From: Micractinium sp. NFX-FRZ
Taxonomy: Eukaryota; Chlorophyta; Trebouxiophyceae; Chlorellales; Chlorellaceae
Reading direction: 5' to 3'
Length of the DNA: 64,000 bases
Assembly: GCA_029339195.1 (NCBI GenBank)
Contig: JAPTJF010000006.1
Location: 404,417-468,416 of the forward strand
Shown piece by piece: positions 39,040 through 49,590 of this stretch. A program made the translations under genes and the position numbers. Numbering within the stretch: position 1 is the stretch's first letter; each line of letters opens with the position of its first letter. Below the pieces are notes generated by a model, which saw only the letters and a program-made list of their open reading frames with translations, made no database searches and was not told where the DNA came from.

Positions 39040-42000
39040 TGTGTAACTGCCGGGTAGCGCGGGCAGTCCAGGTACGAGTGGCCGCCTCGGCAGTAGCGAG
39101 CAGCTGTGATGTAGCAGCATCTGCCTGAAGCAGCGTAAAGCAGAGGGGTAGAGCGCCAGCCCAGCAGCAGCAGCAGCAGGCGTGGCAGGGATGCATGGCT
39201 GGGGCAGCGGGTGTTGCGTACCATGGTGCCGTGCAGGAAGCGGGAGGTGGACTCCAGCAGGCTGCCCTCCAGCCCCAGCGACTTGCGCATGCTCTCCTCG
39301 GTGTGCACGGCGGCGGTGGAGCGGGCCCAGATGGCCCCGTACGACTCCTTGATCGCGCCCAAGCCTTCCATCCCAATGGTGTTGGCCAGGGTCACGGCCT
39401 GCAGTGGCAGGGAGGGCCAGCAAGCGGGGAGGAGGTTGGAGATGGCACCAGGGTGAAATGGCAGGCTTGGCAGGAGAGGAGGGCTTCTTGGCGTGGTAGC
39501 AGCTCGTTCCCATCAGCCCATCTGCCCAGGGCGGCTGCAGTCCGCATGGGCACACGCCAGGACATAGTTGAGAGGAAGTGAGGCACATCACAGGCAGGCA
39601 TGCGCAGCGGCAACCAAGGGCGCGCAGGAACTGCCGCCACCCTGCCATCACCACAGGCTCACAGTGTGCAGCCCGCCGTCGGCCAGCCTGTCCACAGTCT
39701 CTCCCAGCACCACGCTGGCAAAGCCGCACTCCGCCGGTTCGCTGCTGAGCAGCATGGCCTGCAAGCACCCGGCGGTGCCCGCAGCAGCAGGGGCGCCGGC
39801 GGCGGAGGAGGAGGTGCGGCTGATCCAGGCTGCCTGGAAGGTGCCCCCAAAGGTGCTCAGCAGCACCTGGAGGAGGACCAGGGCGGAGAGGTGCAAGGAT
39901 ATGTTGACGGTTGTGGAGGGAAGAAGCCGGTTGGGAGTGCAAGTGGCTGGGCAGGCCGGAGCTGCACACCCCTCCCCAGACAAAGCAGTGCACATGCTTG
40001 CATCCCACAATACAGCTGCTTACCAAAGGCTGGCACACACACCCATCCAGCTGGGACTCTCCCCCATGGTGTGCCTCACCCGCAGTATGTCCACCACGAT
40101 CAGGCGCAGCGCCTGCACCACGCCGGGCGGCCCGCTTGCCGGGGTGAGCAGCAGGGCGCGGGTCAGTGCCAGCCCGCACTTCATCAGCGGCCCCAGCAGC
40201 AGCTCCACATCTGGCAGGATCATCAGTGGCGCGTCGGGCTGCACCGCCCGCACGAGCATGGGCATCAGAGCCTGCAGATGGAGGGACACAAGACAGGGAG
40301 GGGTCAGCAGATCAGGCACATGCTGAGGGTGGAGGGGGAGTGCCAGCTGGCGGCCTGTGTAGCGGCAGGGATGCACGAGGGGTGCAGGGATGGCAATGAG
40401 GGGATGATCAAGGAGGGGAGGTGGGTTGGGAGTAGGCACGGCCTGTCCGAGCTTGCACGCGCTGCCCCAACGAGGGGGCAGAGCGCGCGGGGGCGCAAAC
40501 AGGGTTAGGGGTCTGAGGTACAAATTGGGTGCTTCAGGCAGCCTTCTGGAGAGATCCTGCGGGTCAGGCGCAGTGCGGGTGCCCGAGATGGCTAGACGGG
40601 AGCAAGCAGTGTAGGCCAACAGGCCAGCAGGCAGTTCCCGCCCTTCACGGACCTGAGCAAACTTAAGCGTCTCGCTGCCGGCCACATCCTCGGGTGCCAT
40701 GCGCTCAACGCGCAGCAGCGCATCCGCCGTCTTCCGCAGCACCTCGCCCCTGCAGACAGTGAACAAAGCAGGGAGGACGACTTGTGATGAGCAGGGGTCG
40801 GAAAGGGGGCAGCACACGCGCTCAACGTGCCTCACTCCTGGGCACGGACGCGGGCAAGCGGGAAGTCAGACGCGGGGGTAGGCGGGGGGCACCAGGTGTG
40901 GACAGCCGGGCGGAGCACACGCTGGAGCAACCAGCTCAGATGGGTGCACGGCATCTGGGACAGCTGGCCTATGGGAAACAGGTGCAACTTGAACCCATGA
41001 CTTGCAGGACGGGCACGCCTTGCAACCTTGTGCTGCGCTGCCATCCACGCCCAACCTCGACGCAGCACTCACACGTGGGAGGTGCGGGTGGCGCATCCGC
41101 TGGTGTTGACCACATTTTCCACGTGCTCAGCCACTTCCGCAGCAGCATGTTTCTGATTCAGGGCTACGCGCAGCAGCTGCAGGCGAACGGGGGCAGGACG
41201 GGACGGAGTACGTCGACAGGTGCTGCGCCATCACCGGCTGATGCACACGCGCCACTTGGGTGCTGCCTCATGATCAACAGCTCCGCCTGGATAGTGGCTG
41301 GGCAGGCGCAGCCGCCCGTAAGGATGATGGGGCACCAGGGAGCGCGTAACAGCAAGCCAGGGCCGGGGATTGCGGCAGCGGCAGCCGCAGCGAGAGCTAG
41401 AGCGGCAGCGGCACCCGCCTGCCCGCCCGCCCGCTGCCAACCTTGCACCCACCATCATGTGTTGGGCGAACTTGGGGGGCTGCATGTCCGTCTTGGAGAC
41501 GCTCTCTTGGCCCGAATGCTTGACATCCATCGCTCCCTCGACCTCCTGTAGGAGGCGGGGGACGCGGAGTGAGTGGCGGTGAGTGTCGGTGAGGGCGGCC
41601 AGCCTCCCACAACAGCCCAGCGCTGCTCTGACCGAGGCAAGAAGGCGGGTGCGGGCTATCTGTCAGCGGTTCACGGCAAGCGTGCAGCGCACCTGAGGGT
41701 CGGCGGCCGGGCCGCTGGCACCATGCTTGATGCCAGGCATTTCGCTGGCCACACAGACGTGAAGGAACAGGCATGGGCTGGCCTGGCCACTTTGAATCCA
41801 ATACAGACCCAACCCAGGCCAGCCCCCGCAGTGCGCCCCCCTCTCACCGATGCCCGCACCACCTGCACCTGCCGCCCCACCGCCGTCACCACCGTGTCCA
41901 GCACATCCTCCGACATATTTATGTCTTCCTGCTTCGACTTGAGCGCTTGCAAGGAGGCGGGGGCAGAGGGGCAGGAGGGTGGGGCACGTGATTCAGATGG

Positions 42001-43982
42001 CGAGAAGAACGAGGGGATGTTTCCCAGGCCGGCGGGGTAGGCGAGGAGAAGGGTGGGAGGCGGAGCATGGGCTGCAGCTTGAGTGGGTGGGAGGGCAGGG
42101 GAACAATGCATTGGCTGCTCAGACAGAAACTGCACGAGGCTGGTATGCATCTGGCACACGCACGGCCGCCCCGCTAGTTCAAACCTGCTGCCCTGCCGGT
42201 CCAGGGGGTCACCACCCCGCCAGACCAGCCCTCCCCTCTTGCGTTCCCCTCCTGGCCGCCCACCATCGGTCCCTCGCTGCTCTGCAGCGGGATGGGCAGC
42301 CCAGCGGCGCCATGCAGATGTCTTTGGCCATCTCATCCACATCCTTCCCCTGCTGAGGGGACTCCTTCACCGCCGCCTGGTGCACAACCACCAAACCCTT
42401 CGCCAAGTGCATGCTGCGGGTGCCGTAGTCATGCCGAGTGCCGTGGAAAGCCACCATCCGCAGCATCAGCGCCTGGCGCCAGCGCCTGGCGCCAGGCGCT
42501 GGCGCCAGGCGCTGATGCTGCGGGCGGTGGGTTTCCACAGCACTCTGAAGGAATACGACACCCGCAGCATGCAATTGGCCAAGGTGTTTTTTTGTGGTTG
42601 TGCCCGCAGCATCAGCGCCTGGCACACGGAAGCACGGCAGAAGGGGGTGAGGGGTGAGGGGGTGAGGCGGGAGGCAGGAAGAGCGGCGAGGGCAGGGGCT
42701 TGGCCAATGGGGTTGAACGCGGCAGGCAAGCATGCGGGAATGCAGGCGCGTCGGCGGACGGCTCTACTTGAAGCCAAAGAGTTGGCAGGCGGGCAGGGCC
42801 ACCCCTTGATGAGCCCCCCCTGCCCTCGTGCGTTCAACCCTTCCCAAGCTGGAGCTTGCCTGCAGGGCGCCATGTGCCGCATCCGCGCCTGCGAGCGTGT
42901 CCAAGGTGATGCCAGGAGGCGCCGGGATGGGGGCGTTGGCAGGGTCGGGGGCGGGGCTACGGGCACCAGCCTGCATTAAAGCAAGATGATAACGGCAGGA
43001 ACTCGTATCAACAGGGTGGGAACAAGAAAATTAGTCTGGCCGGCCACCCAGCGGTGCGTGGGCACACCTCCACTGCAAGTGCAGGCATGCGGCAGCAAGG
43101 ATGCTGCAGCCGCAACCTACACACATACAGGCACCCCCTTGCTCCTGCTGCCTGGTGCACCAACTGCCCTGCTGGCTGCCCTGCCAAAATCCTACCTGCA
43201 CTTCAGCGTCATCACTGCCTTCCAGGTTGAGCCCCATCAGCTGCACGGGAGAAAGGGGCAGTGCTGGTTCGGCTAGGGATAAGTTGGGCCACTGCATGCT
43301 TCTTTTTTTCAGCGGGCCGTCCTTACAACCCATCCGTCGGCCCTGCACTGCGATTGCGCACCCTGCCCACGCCCTCACCTGCGCCTGCACCTGCAGCATC
43401 TCCTTGGCCCGCTGGTATACGCACTTGTGGGGCACGTCCCCGTGTTGCCCGGACCCTGGCATATGCCCTGCAGACAGGCGGGGCGAGCAGAGGATGCAGT
43501 GGGGCGTGAGGGGCGAGCAGAGGATGTCAGTGGGGCGTGAGGGGCAAGCAGAGGATGTCAGTGGGGCGTGAGGGGCGAGCAGGATGCCAGTGGGGCGTAA
43601 GGGGGAGCAGAGGATGCCGGTGGGGTGGGGCAGCACCGGGTGCAGGGCTGGTTGCGACGCCAGCTGGATGGTGGTGTGGCCTGGTGGCCTGCCCCGGCTG
43701 TGCGGGTCAGGCGCAGCTGCAGGCACAGGCGGGCACGACCACCGCCAGCAGCAGGACGGAGCTTCCACACCCGAGCCACACCCAAGGCAGCATGCCTACC
43801 AGTCCGATGAGCAGCATGTAAAATGTAGTGGACGCCTGGTGCAAGGCGAGGAGGTTGCGCGCCGCCAGCAGCGCCCGCTCCGCGTCGCGTGCGGCGATGT
43901 CAGCGTAGAGGATGGCGGGGGCCTCAGTCTCCACCAGCTTCTCCATGGTTTCCCACCCCAGCTCGCCCAGCATCTCGTCGAC
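39040..43982 (-). CDS. D-family helical-repeat protein, copy D3, function unknown
   Basis: A long multi-exon gene that I cannot assign. Exons with good splice borders: 43982-43800, 43467-43379, 43240-43196, 42970-42860, one ending near 42360 that starts around 42490, 41945-41848, 41545-41453, 41176-41073, 40749-40653, 40271-40080, 39866-39663, 39398-39222, and 39124 downward. Predicted peptides are helical, Leu/Ala/Val-rich (VDEMLGELGWETMEKLVE, LLRVALNQKHAAAEVAEHVE, ALMPMLVRAVQPDAPLMIL, FASVVLGETVDRLADGGLHT), which suggests an armadillo/HEAT-like solenoid. Exons from 41176 onward align one to one, with compatible phases, to D1 exons from 54143 onward (last pair both 177 nt). True start and stop are not fixed. 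The exon near 42490 is part of a large inverted duplication and may be damaged. An importin/exportin-like role is imaginable but not supported. Confidence 0.5.
42388..42593. repeat. Inverted duplication 1 (arms about 103 bp)
   Basis: Centre between 42490 and 42491. The inner 48 bp of each arm (42443-42490 and 42491-42538) match with about three mismatches, the innermost 32 bp perfectly; similarity continues outward to about 103 bp at roughly 80 percent. The left arm is D3 exon sequence on the minus strand; the right arm would read as a similar peptide on the plus strand (DTRSMQLAK versus GTRSMHLAK). Confidence 0.9.
43479..43630. repeat. Tandem repeat, about 30-bp unit, five copies
   Basis: Units of the type gtggggcgtgaggggcgagc plus about ten bases, slightly degenerate, in a D3 intron immediately upstream of the acceptor of exon 43467-43379. 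Confidence 0.8.
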
Positions 43983-44325
43983 CTGGAGGGGGAGAGAGGG
44001 GCGGGGGTGTGGCGTGACGGGTCCATGCGAGCGTTCTGGCCTGGGGGTGGCCCAATGGCGAGGATGACAGAAGCAGCGGGGGGCGAGCCGTGCGACGGGC
44101 CTGCAGGGAGGGGTGCGCAGCCTTCCTGCATGCGGCCCGGTGGGCGAGGGATTTGCTGGCAGTGGAACAGGTACACAGATGGGGAGCATTACTGAGGGTT
44201 GGGGCAGTTCACCTTGGTTGAATGACTCCTGTCAGAGAGCGGCGGCAGGCCCGTGCAGCACCGGCAGCAGTGGCTGGACTCCCGGCAGGAACTCGACTCC
44301 TCGGAGGTGGCAGGGACGGCAGCGT

Positions 44326-44520
44326 CCTGCATCATGGCCTACATCACTCACCAGGCGGGTGCACATGAGCTTCATGAAGGCGTCTTGCAAGCCGACCGAC
44401 CCGTGCGCTGCCTCCCGCAGGCGCCTGGCGGGAGGCAGCGCCCGGGTCGCTGAGCTTGAAAGACGCCGTCTTCAAGCTCATGTGCACCCGCCTGGTGAGT
44501 GATGTGCCCATGATGCAGGC
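44326..44520. repeat. Inverted duplication 2 (arms about 95 bp)
   Basis: Centre near 44423 with a 9-base loop between gcctcccgc (44410-44418) and gcgggaggc (44428-44436). Arms cover the end of a D-family exon and its GTGAGT donor. The left arm is in gene orientation (minus). The right arm, read in gene orientation, is in places closer to D1 than the left arm is. Confidence 0.9.
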
Positions 44521-44803
44521 ACATCACCCATGAGTAGCCTGTCTGGATCTGTGTGCGGGCAGAGGAAGGCAGGCATGATACAGGCCGCTGTTGTTCCTGC
44601 TGCCTCCGTCGAACAATTTTCTGAGGCCATTCCCAGGTCGTTCCGCCAAGAACCCCACTCAAAACGGGGGCGCCTTGCGTGAGGAAAGGGTCCAGGAACG
44701 GGGTTTGGGACCGGTGCCAATCTCGCTTCGATATAACGCCCTTATGTGCTCAGGAAACGAGCGATGCAAGCCTGCCCAGCCTGCCCCTACCTCCCCTCGC
44801 CCC

Positions 44804-44976
44804 CCGTCCCTCCCCGCCTCACCGTGTGGAAGTTGGGGTCGGTCAAAAAGGAGCAAACGTCGCCCAGCACCAGGCTGGCGCACACCACCTCTGCCTCCTC
44901 GCTGCTGTGCAGCATGGGCACCAGGTAGCGGCGGGGTCGGGTAGGGTCGGCGGAGGGGTCGGGGGGCACGGCGTCG
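44804..44976 (-). repeat. 173-bp tract identical to 52621-52793
   Basis: Includes the D-family exon that encodes LGDVCSFLTDPNFHT and its donor plus adjoining intron. I see no mismatch between the two copies over 173 bp. Confidence 0.85.
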
Positions 44977-45437
44977 GCGGTGGAGGGGGCGCCGGCAGAG
45001 GAGCACGGGGGGAAGGCACCTCAACCGCTTGCCATGCACTTATCGTGGGGGCTGGTGACGGCGGGCAGTGGGCGGCGGAGGGTGTGAGGCGGGAGGGTGG
45101 CAGTGGTAGAGCGCGGGCTCAAGCACTGAAATCAAACCACCCAGCTGGTGTGTTGAGGAGTGTGACCGGGGCGTGACGGGGGCAGGGCCAGGTCGAAGTG
45201 GTTTATGAAGACAAATGTCAGCCTGCTGCGTGGGATAGCAAGGCTCCCATAACATTGAGCGGTGGCGGGAGGCAGAGGCAGCAGGCACGCAAGCAGCAGC
45301 CCCGACCACTCTTCCCACCCACCCCGCCAGCGCACCAGCAGCAGCTGCTCCACATCGCCAAGGCTCTTGAGGGCACGAGCGGGAGCCGCCCCCGCCAGCG
45401 CTAGCACACTGGCAGACAGGTTGCTGCCCGCCAGGCG

Positions 45438-45583
45438 CAGGGGCGTGACGACCATCTGGCACTCGTCAGCGGTGAGCAGCGTGCAGCGCTCCGAGTCGGC
45501 ATCTGCCGGCTCGCGCGTCTGCCGACTCGGAGCGCTGCACGCTGCACACCGCTGACGAGTGCCAGATGGTTGTCACGCCCCTG
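45438..45583. repeat. Inverted duplication 3 (arms 64 bp)
   Basis: Left arm 45438-45501, right arm 45520-45583, 18-base loop 45502-45519. I count only a few mismatches. It lies inside D2 exon 45612-45323, shifting the reading frame between ALMPALRAVV and TLLTADECQMVVTPLRLAG. Confidence 0.9.
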
Positions 45584-46489
45584 ACCACGGCACGCAGGGC
45601 GGGCATGAGCGCCTGCGGGGCCGGGGGCGGGGCCGGGGCACGGCGCGTGCGGAGAGCACGGGGTGTGGGTTAGTGAGGTGCTGGCACAACCAGGTGCAGG
45701 TGATTGGTTGGCATCACGCCGGGAGGGACTTCAAGCTCGCAGGCGTGCGCTGGCCAGCAAGCACTTGGAATGAGAGCAAGATGGAGGGCGCACCGCCGGC
45801 ACGTGCTGCCGCTGCGAGCGGCGAGCTGGTGGCGCCGGCCCATGCCTTGCCCTGCGGCATGCACGGTGCCTAGCCTGTGCCCTACACAAAGTGTGAGCAC
45901 AGCACAGTGGGGCCTTCCCTGTGAGCCCTCCCCGTGCAGGCCATGCCAGCACCCACCTCGAGCGTTTGGTGGTGGGGGGGGAGGTGAAGGTGGCGGCGCC
46001 CACCGGCTGCTTCGCCAGCTCCTCCAGCTTGCATGCCACGCAGCTCAGCAGCTGTCGCCTGCAGTTCAGAGCGCAGGGGTTGGGGAAGGTACAGTGAGGG
46101 CACTGGCAACAGAGGGGGTGGGGAGGAGGAGGGGGAGGGAGGGGCACTGTGGGGTGCAGTGCCTGCCGGCGTCGAGCAGCCAGTCAGCCGACAGAAGTGC
46201 GTGTCAGGCCCCGGTTGCATGCGCCAGCCGGTCAGCCCTGCACCATGGCCGCGCACGCAAGCGCAGGTGGCACGCTGGCACTGCAAGCACAAACAGTACA
46301 CCAACCCAGAGGTGTCCTGCTCACAACAGGACCGAGCGGTCGGCAATGCTTTTGATTGATTGAGTGGTGCCGCCGGCCAGGGCGCTCTTCACCAGGAGGC
46401 ACTCATCGATCAGCTTCTCCTGGTCGCTGGCGCACAGGGTGCCGGCCTGGTTGAGCAGGGCCGTGATGCTCTGCAGTCCGGCCGGCCGG

Positions 46490-46556
46490 CAGGAGCGCGA
46501 GTTGGGCCAGCAAGCAGGAGCGCGAGTTGGGCCGGCAAGCAGGAGCGCGAGTTGAG
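46490..46556. repeat. Tandem repeat, 25-bp unit, 2.7 copies
   Basis: Unit begins gcaggagcgcgagttgggcc; sits just upstream (minus strand) of the D2 exon 46475-46399 acceptor. Confidence 0.85.
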
Positions 46557-47864
46557 CTGTTGCGTGGGGTGGGGCGGCGGCGCCGTGCCTGCTTGTGTGT
46601 GCTGACCATGCAGGCGCCATGCACCCCAAACACACTGGAACTGGGCGCCCGGTGCCACCCCTGCCCCTGTCCTTGGCACTGCACAAAGTGGGAGTGCACA
46701 TAGCAAGGCTCCTGTGCATGCGGCCACCGCCAGCTGCGGTGGCCGTCCGCCAGGCGCCGTCCAAGGCGGCCGCCCCGCCCGCCCAACCTGGACGTGGTCG
46801 TTGAAACCTAGACGTGGTCGTTGAAGCTCTTGGACGCGCCGGCCCCGTCTTCCTTCGTCTCAGGGCGCCTATCCCCTGCCTGTAGGGGTGCGTGCAGGAA
46901 GATAGGAAGACGGAGGGCTGACTCTTGGCGGCTATGTTGACGCCAGGGCGCTAATGAGGCGCCCAAGGGGGCAAGCAGGGTGCCAGGAGGTGCGAGAGCC
47001 GACGCCTCACCCTCGGTGCGACATCCTCACCTTGGCGGACGACCTGCCCTTCATGGCTGACGACGTGTGTGCTGCTGAGCGACATGTGATCCGGTGAGAA
47101 GGGAATGGTGAGTGTCGGAGAAGAAGAGGCCTGGGTCGGTGCCATGGTTCATGCTGCAGGCTGCACGGACAATGGCGGGTGAATGCACAGGGTACGTGTC
47201 TGTATGCTATGCAGCCGGCGCCAGCAGTGCGAGCCTGTCGACGCTGCTGCTGCCGGTGCCGCTTCCGCCGCCTGCCGCTGGCCATTGGTGATCACGCGAC
47301 CCGCTGTACCTGCATTGCCTGCTCGTCTCCCTGCACAGCCGGACGGCGAAATGCAAATCTGCATGCCATCAGATGTACCATCTTCCCCGCACGTGAGATT
47401 CGTCATCAGATTTATTTCCCACTCTCGTCGCTCTGCAGGCCACTGCCTGCCTTGCAGCCCTGGCCGGCATGGGTGCTGATATTTCATTTATGCGTGCGCA
47501 GCCCCTTTGGTTCACTCAACCTGCACTGTTTGAGCACCGCCAGCCACCGGGAGGCCCTCCGAAACACTGACATACTCCCAGGCGTCAGCCTTCCAGCCCT
47601 CCATGTTCTTGCCCCTGGCCATTGGGCCGCGCTGTGTTGCCATGCTTGTGCTGCGCCCACCTTATGGATGGCCAAAGTTACAACATGTTTGTCTGCCTAC
47701 ACCAGTGGCGGACCAGGAGATGTGTGCAGCATTCTCCTTGCGATGCCTCGACCTGCCCCTACTGCGGGGGACGGTGGCTACAGCATCCCCATGCAACCTT
47801 GGACCCACACACATGTGGCATTACCGCAACCCACAGGCGGACCAAAGGGCACACGATTCAGGGC
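46557..47864. other. Intergenic or upstream of D2; no gene supported
   Basis: Open frames on both strands are Cys/Pro/Arg-rich without domains. A short direct repeat (gacgtggtcgttgaa) occurs at 46793 and 46810. Confidence 0.45.
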
Positions 47865-49590
47865 TCAGCAGCGGCGCCCCAGGGCCCGCCATGGCACCAA
47901 AGTCAGCACCTCGCCCCCCGCCATCCTCAGCAGGGGCGCCGCCACGAAGCTCAGCCCCGCCTCCGAGTCCTGCAGCACCACTTCCAAGAGTGTGCCTGCG
48001 GCGTCCTTGGAGCCAAAGGCCTCCGGATGCTTGGCACGCAGCGGGGCGAACCTGGCGGCAGTCAGCCGCGGCACCTCCCTGCACCAGGCAACGCCGGGAT
48101 GAGGCGGGGCAAGAGCCGTGTCGGCGAGCAGGGGCGCAGAGGGGGCGCGGAGGGGCAGCAGACAGACGCAGAGCATGGCGCCAAATGGGTGAGGCAGGTT
48201 AGCGCGCCCAGCGCTGCCGAGACAGGTGCGCCGCTCTCTGTCCGTGCGCTGCTGCCTGAACGCAGGCACATGTGGGTGGTGCAGCAGCAGCAGGCGTGAG
48301 TGGTCAGGCATGCCTGGTGCTGATCGGTCGGCCCAAGGCAAGGCAGAGCCTGCACATGGGCCGCAGCAGCATGCCGGCAGGACCGATTGAGGCCGTCTCT
48401 GCTGCGCATGGCCAGCGGCCTGCAAGGTGACAGCTCGTGTGCAGCCGTGCGCAGCCATTTGCAGGCTGTGAGATCCCAGCCCAGCATCCCAAGCTCACCT
48501 CGGCAGGCCTTTCCGTCAAGAGTTAATGCCTGCAGGCCGCCGTCAGCCGAGGCAGGCAGGCAGGCAGGTGCCTGCAGTCCATCACTGACAGACGGCACAG
48601 CTGTGGCAGGTGCAGCAGCAGGGCGTTGTCGGCACTGGGGTACGGCGGCTCGGCCAAGCCCAGGCTGCTGATGCGGGCGAGGCTGGAGAACTGCAGCGGA
48701 GGGGCAGAGTGGGGCAGGTGGGTTCAGGGCAACGTAAGATGCGGGCGGCATGAAGTGGCAAAGGCAGCACGATGGCAGCTGGTGAAGGCGGCGTAAAGCA
48801 GCAGCCCCGTGCGCAGACAATGACTGCACCCACTGCTTGGCGATGCGTGCGCTGCGCTGCCTGCCGCACACCTGCTGTGGCAGGCTGCCGCCTGTGTGAG
48901 CGCCCCAGTGCAGGGGCGGGTGATGGGCGGCGGCAGGCAGGCGGAGCCGCGCCACTCGGGGCAACCTTCGCCCTCATGGCTGTCAATGTGCAGCTCTTCT
49001 AGCCCTGCATGCAAATAGACACGCAGAAAAGGGGAGGCGGGGTGAGCTGGCAGGCAGCGTGCCTTGCAGGCGGCACGCCCGCCAGCGGCAAGGGGTGTGT
49101 CTTGTGGGCTGTGCCAGTGAAAACGGCGCCGAGTTCCCTGCGGCACCCACAGCATCATGCTTGCGCATACGAGCCCGGTCATGCGGCACACGGCAGTATG
49201 TGCAGGGGCCAATGGTAGCGGCCCCAGCACGCCCACCAGCCCGCCACCCACCACGCTGCGCAGGGCTCACCCGTGGAGGTGCGCCAGCGAGACGCCAACC
49301 ACCAGAGCAGGCCGGCAGCTGAGGTGCAGGCTGCGCAGGCCCCGCAGCGACACCAGGCAGCCCGCTGACTTATACGCAGTTGTGTCTGAATCGATGTGCA
49401 GGCTGTGCAGGCTGTGGGCAGCCCCGCAGCCCGCAACACTTGCCAACCAGGGACTCGGTGAGAGCTGCCTCCGGCTTAGCAAGAGTCACAGCCATGCCAG
49501 CTTGAGGTGCATCCGCTGCATGTGCTGGGTGGCGTAACGCAGCATCCAATCGCAGAAGCTCTGGAGGCGGGACGCGGCTGCTGGACAATC
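47865..49590 (-). CDS. Leucine-rich-repeat protein, possibly decaying
   Basis: Minus-strand exons with LRR-like periodicity: about 49590-49271 (HSLHSLHIDSDT, SLRGLRSLHLSC), 49004 to about 48880 (LEELHIDSHEGEG), 48690-48498 (LARISSLGLAE, LPQLCRLSVMD, LQALTLDG) and 48078-47865 (EVPRLTAARFAPLRAKHPEA, ending GGEVLTLVPWRALGRRC then TGA). The pattern LxxLxL fits LRRs often linked to F-box or disease-resistance-like solenoids in algae. In the first exon an in-frame TGA at 49488-49486 follows HMQRMHLKLAWL, and the first and second exons do not join in phase by the obvious GT/AG sites. So either a start lies after the stop, an intron is misplaced, or the gene is a pseudogene. The N-terminus is not identified. 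Confidence 0.4.

Larger units (their letters stand above)
44329..46475 (-). pseudogene. D-family copy D2, damaged
   Basis: Remains of a D-family gene. Recognisable exons: 46475-46399 (ALLNQAGTLCASDQEKLIDE), 46059-45964 (LLSCVACKLEELAKQPVG), 45612-45323 (ALMPALRAVV ... ADECQMVVTPLRLAG), about 44994-44822 (YLVPMLHSSEEAEVV, LGDVCSFLTDPNFHT) and about 44418-44349 (DAFMKLMCTR). Damage: the exon at 45612-45323 is interrupted by an inverted duplication that breaks its frame; the exon at 44994 has no acceptor AG because the 5' half seen in D1 is missing; the last exon is cut at the centre of a second inverted duplication, losing its first half. A 173-bp stretch is identical to D1, so recent conversion from or to D1 occurred. 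It could still be transcribed, or be fused to D3 downstream. Confidence 0.55.

Noticed and set aside
40975..41040. tRNA-like string (ggtgcaacttgaacccatga)
   Set aside because: Read on the minus strand it has a T-loop-like TTC sequence, but I could not pair a T stem, anticodon stem or acceptor stem around it.
43707..43840. Transmembrane helix at the end of D3 exon 43982-43800
   Set aside because: The hydrophobic stretch arises only if the frame runs past the GTAGGC donor at 43799-43794. With splicing it is cut short.
42388..45583. Inverted repeats as transposon terminal repeats or transcription terminators
   Set aside because: The arms are exon sequence of the local gene family, there is no transposase and no target-site duplication visible, and bacterial-type terminators do not apply to nuclear algal genes.
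47179..48102. 307-codon plus-strand frame beginning MNAQGTCLYAM
   Set aside because: Its last third is the antisense of the better supported minus-strand exon 48078-47865. The rest is Cys/His/Pro-rich with no periodicity, and I see no matching splice signals.
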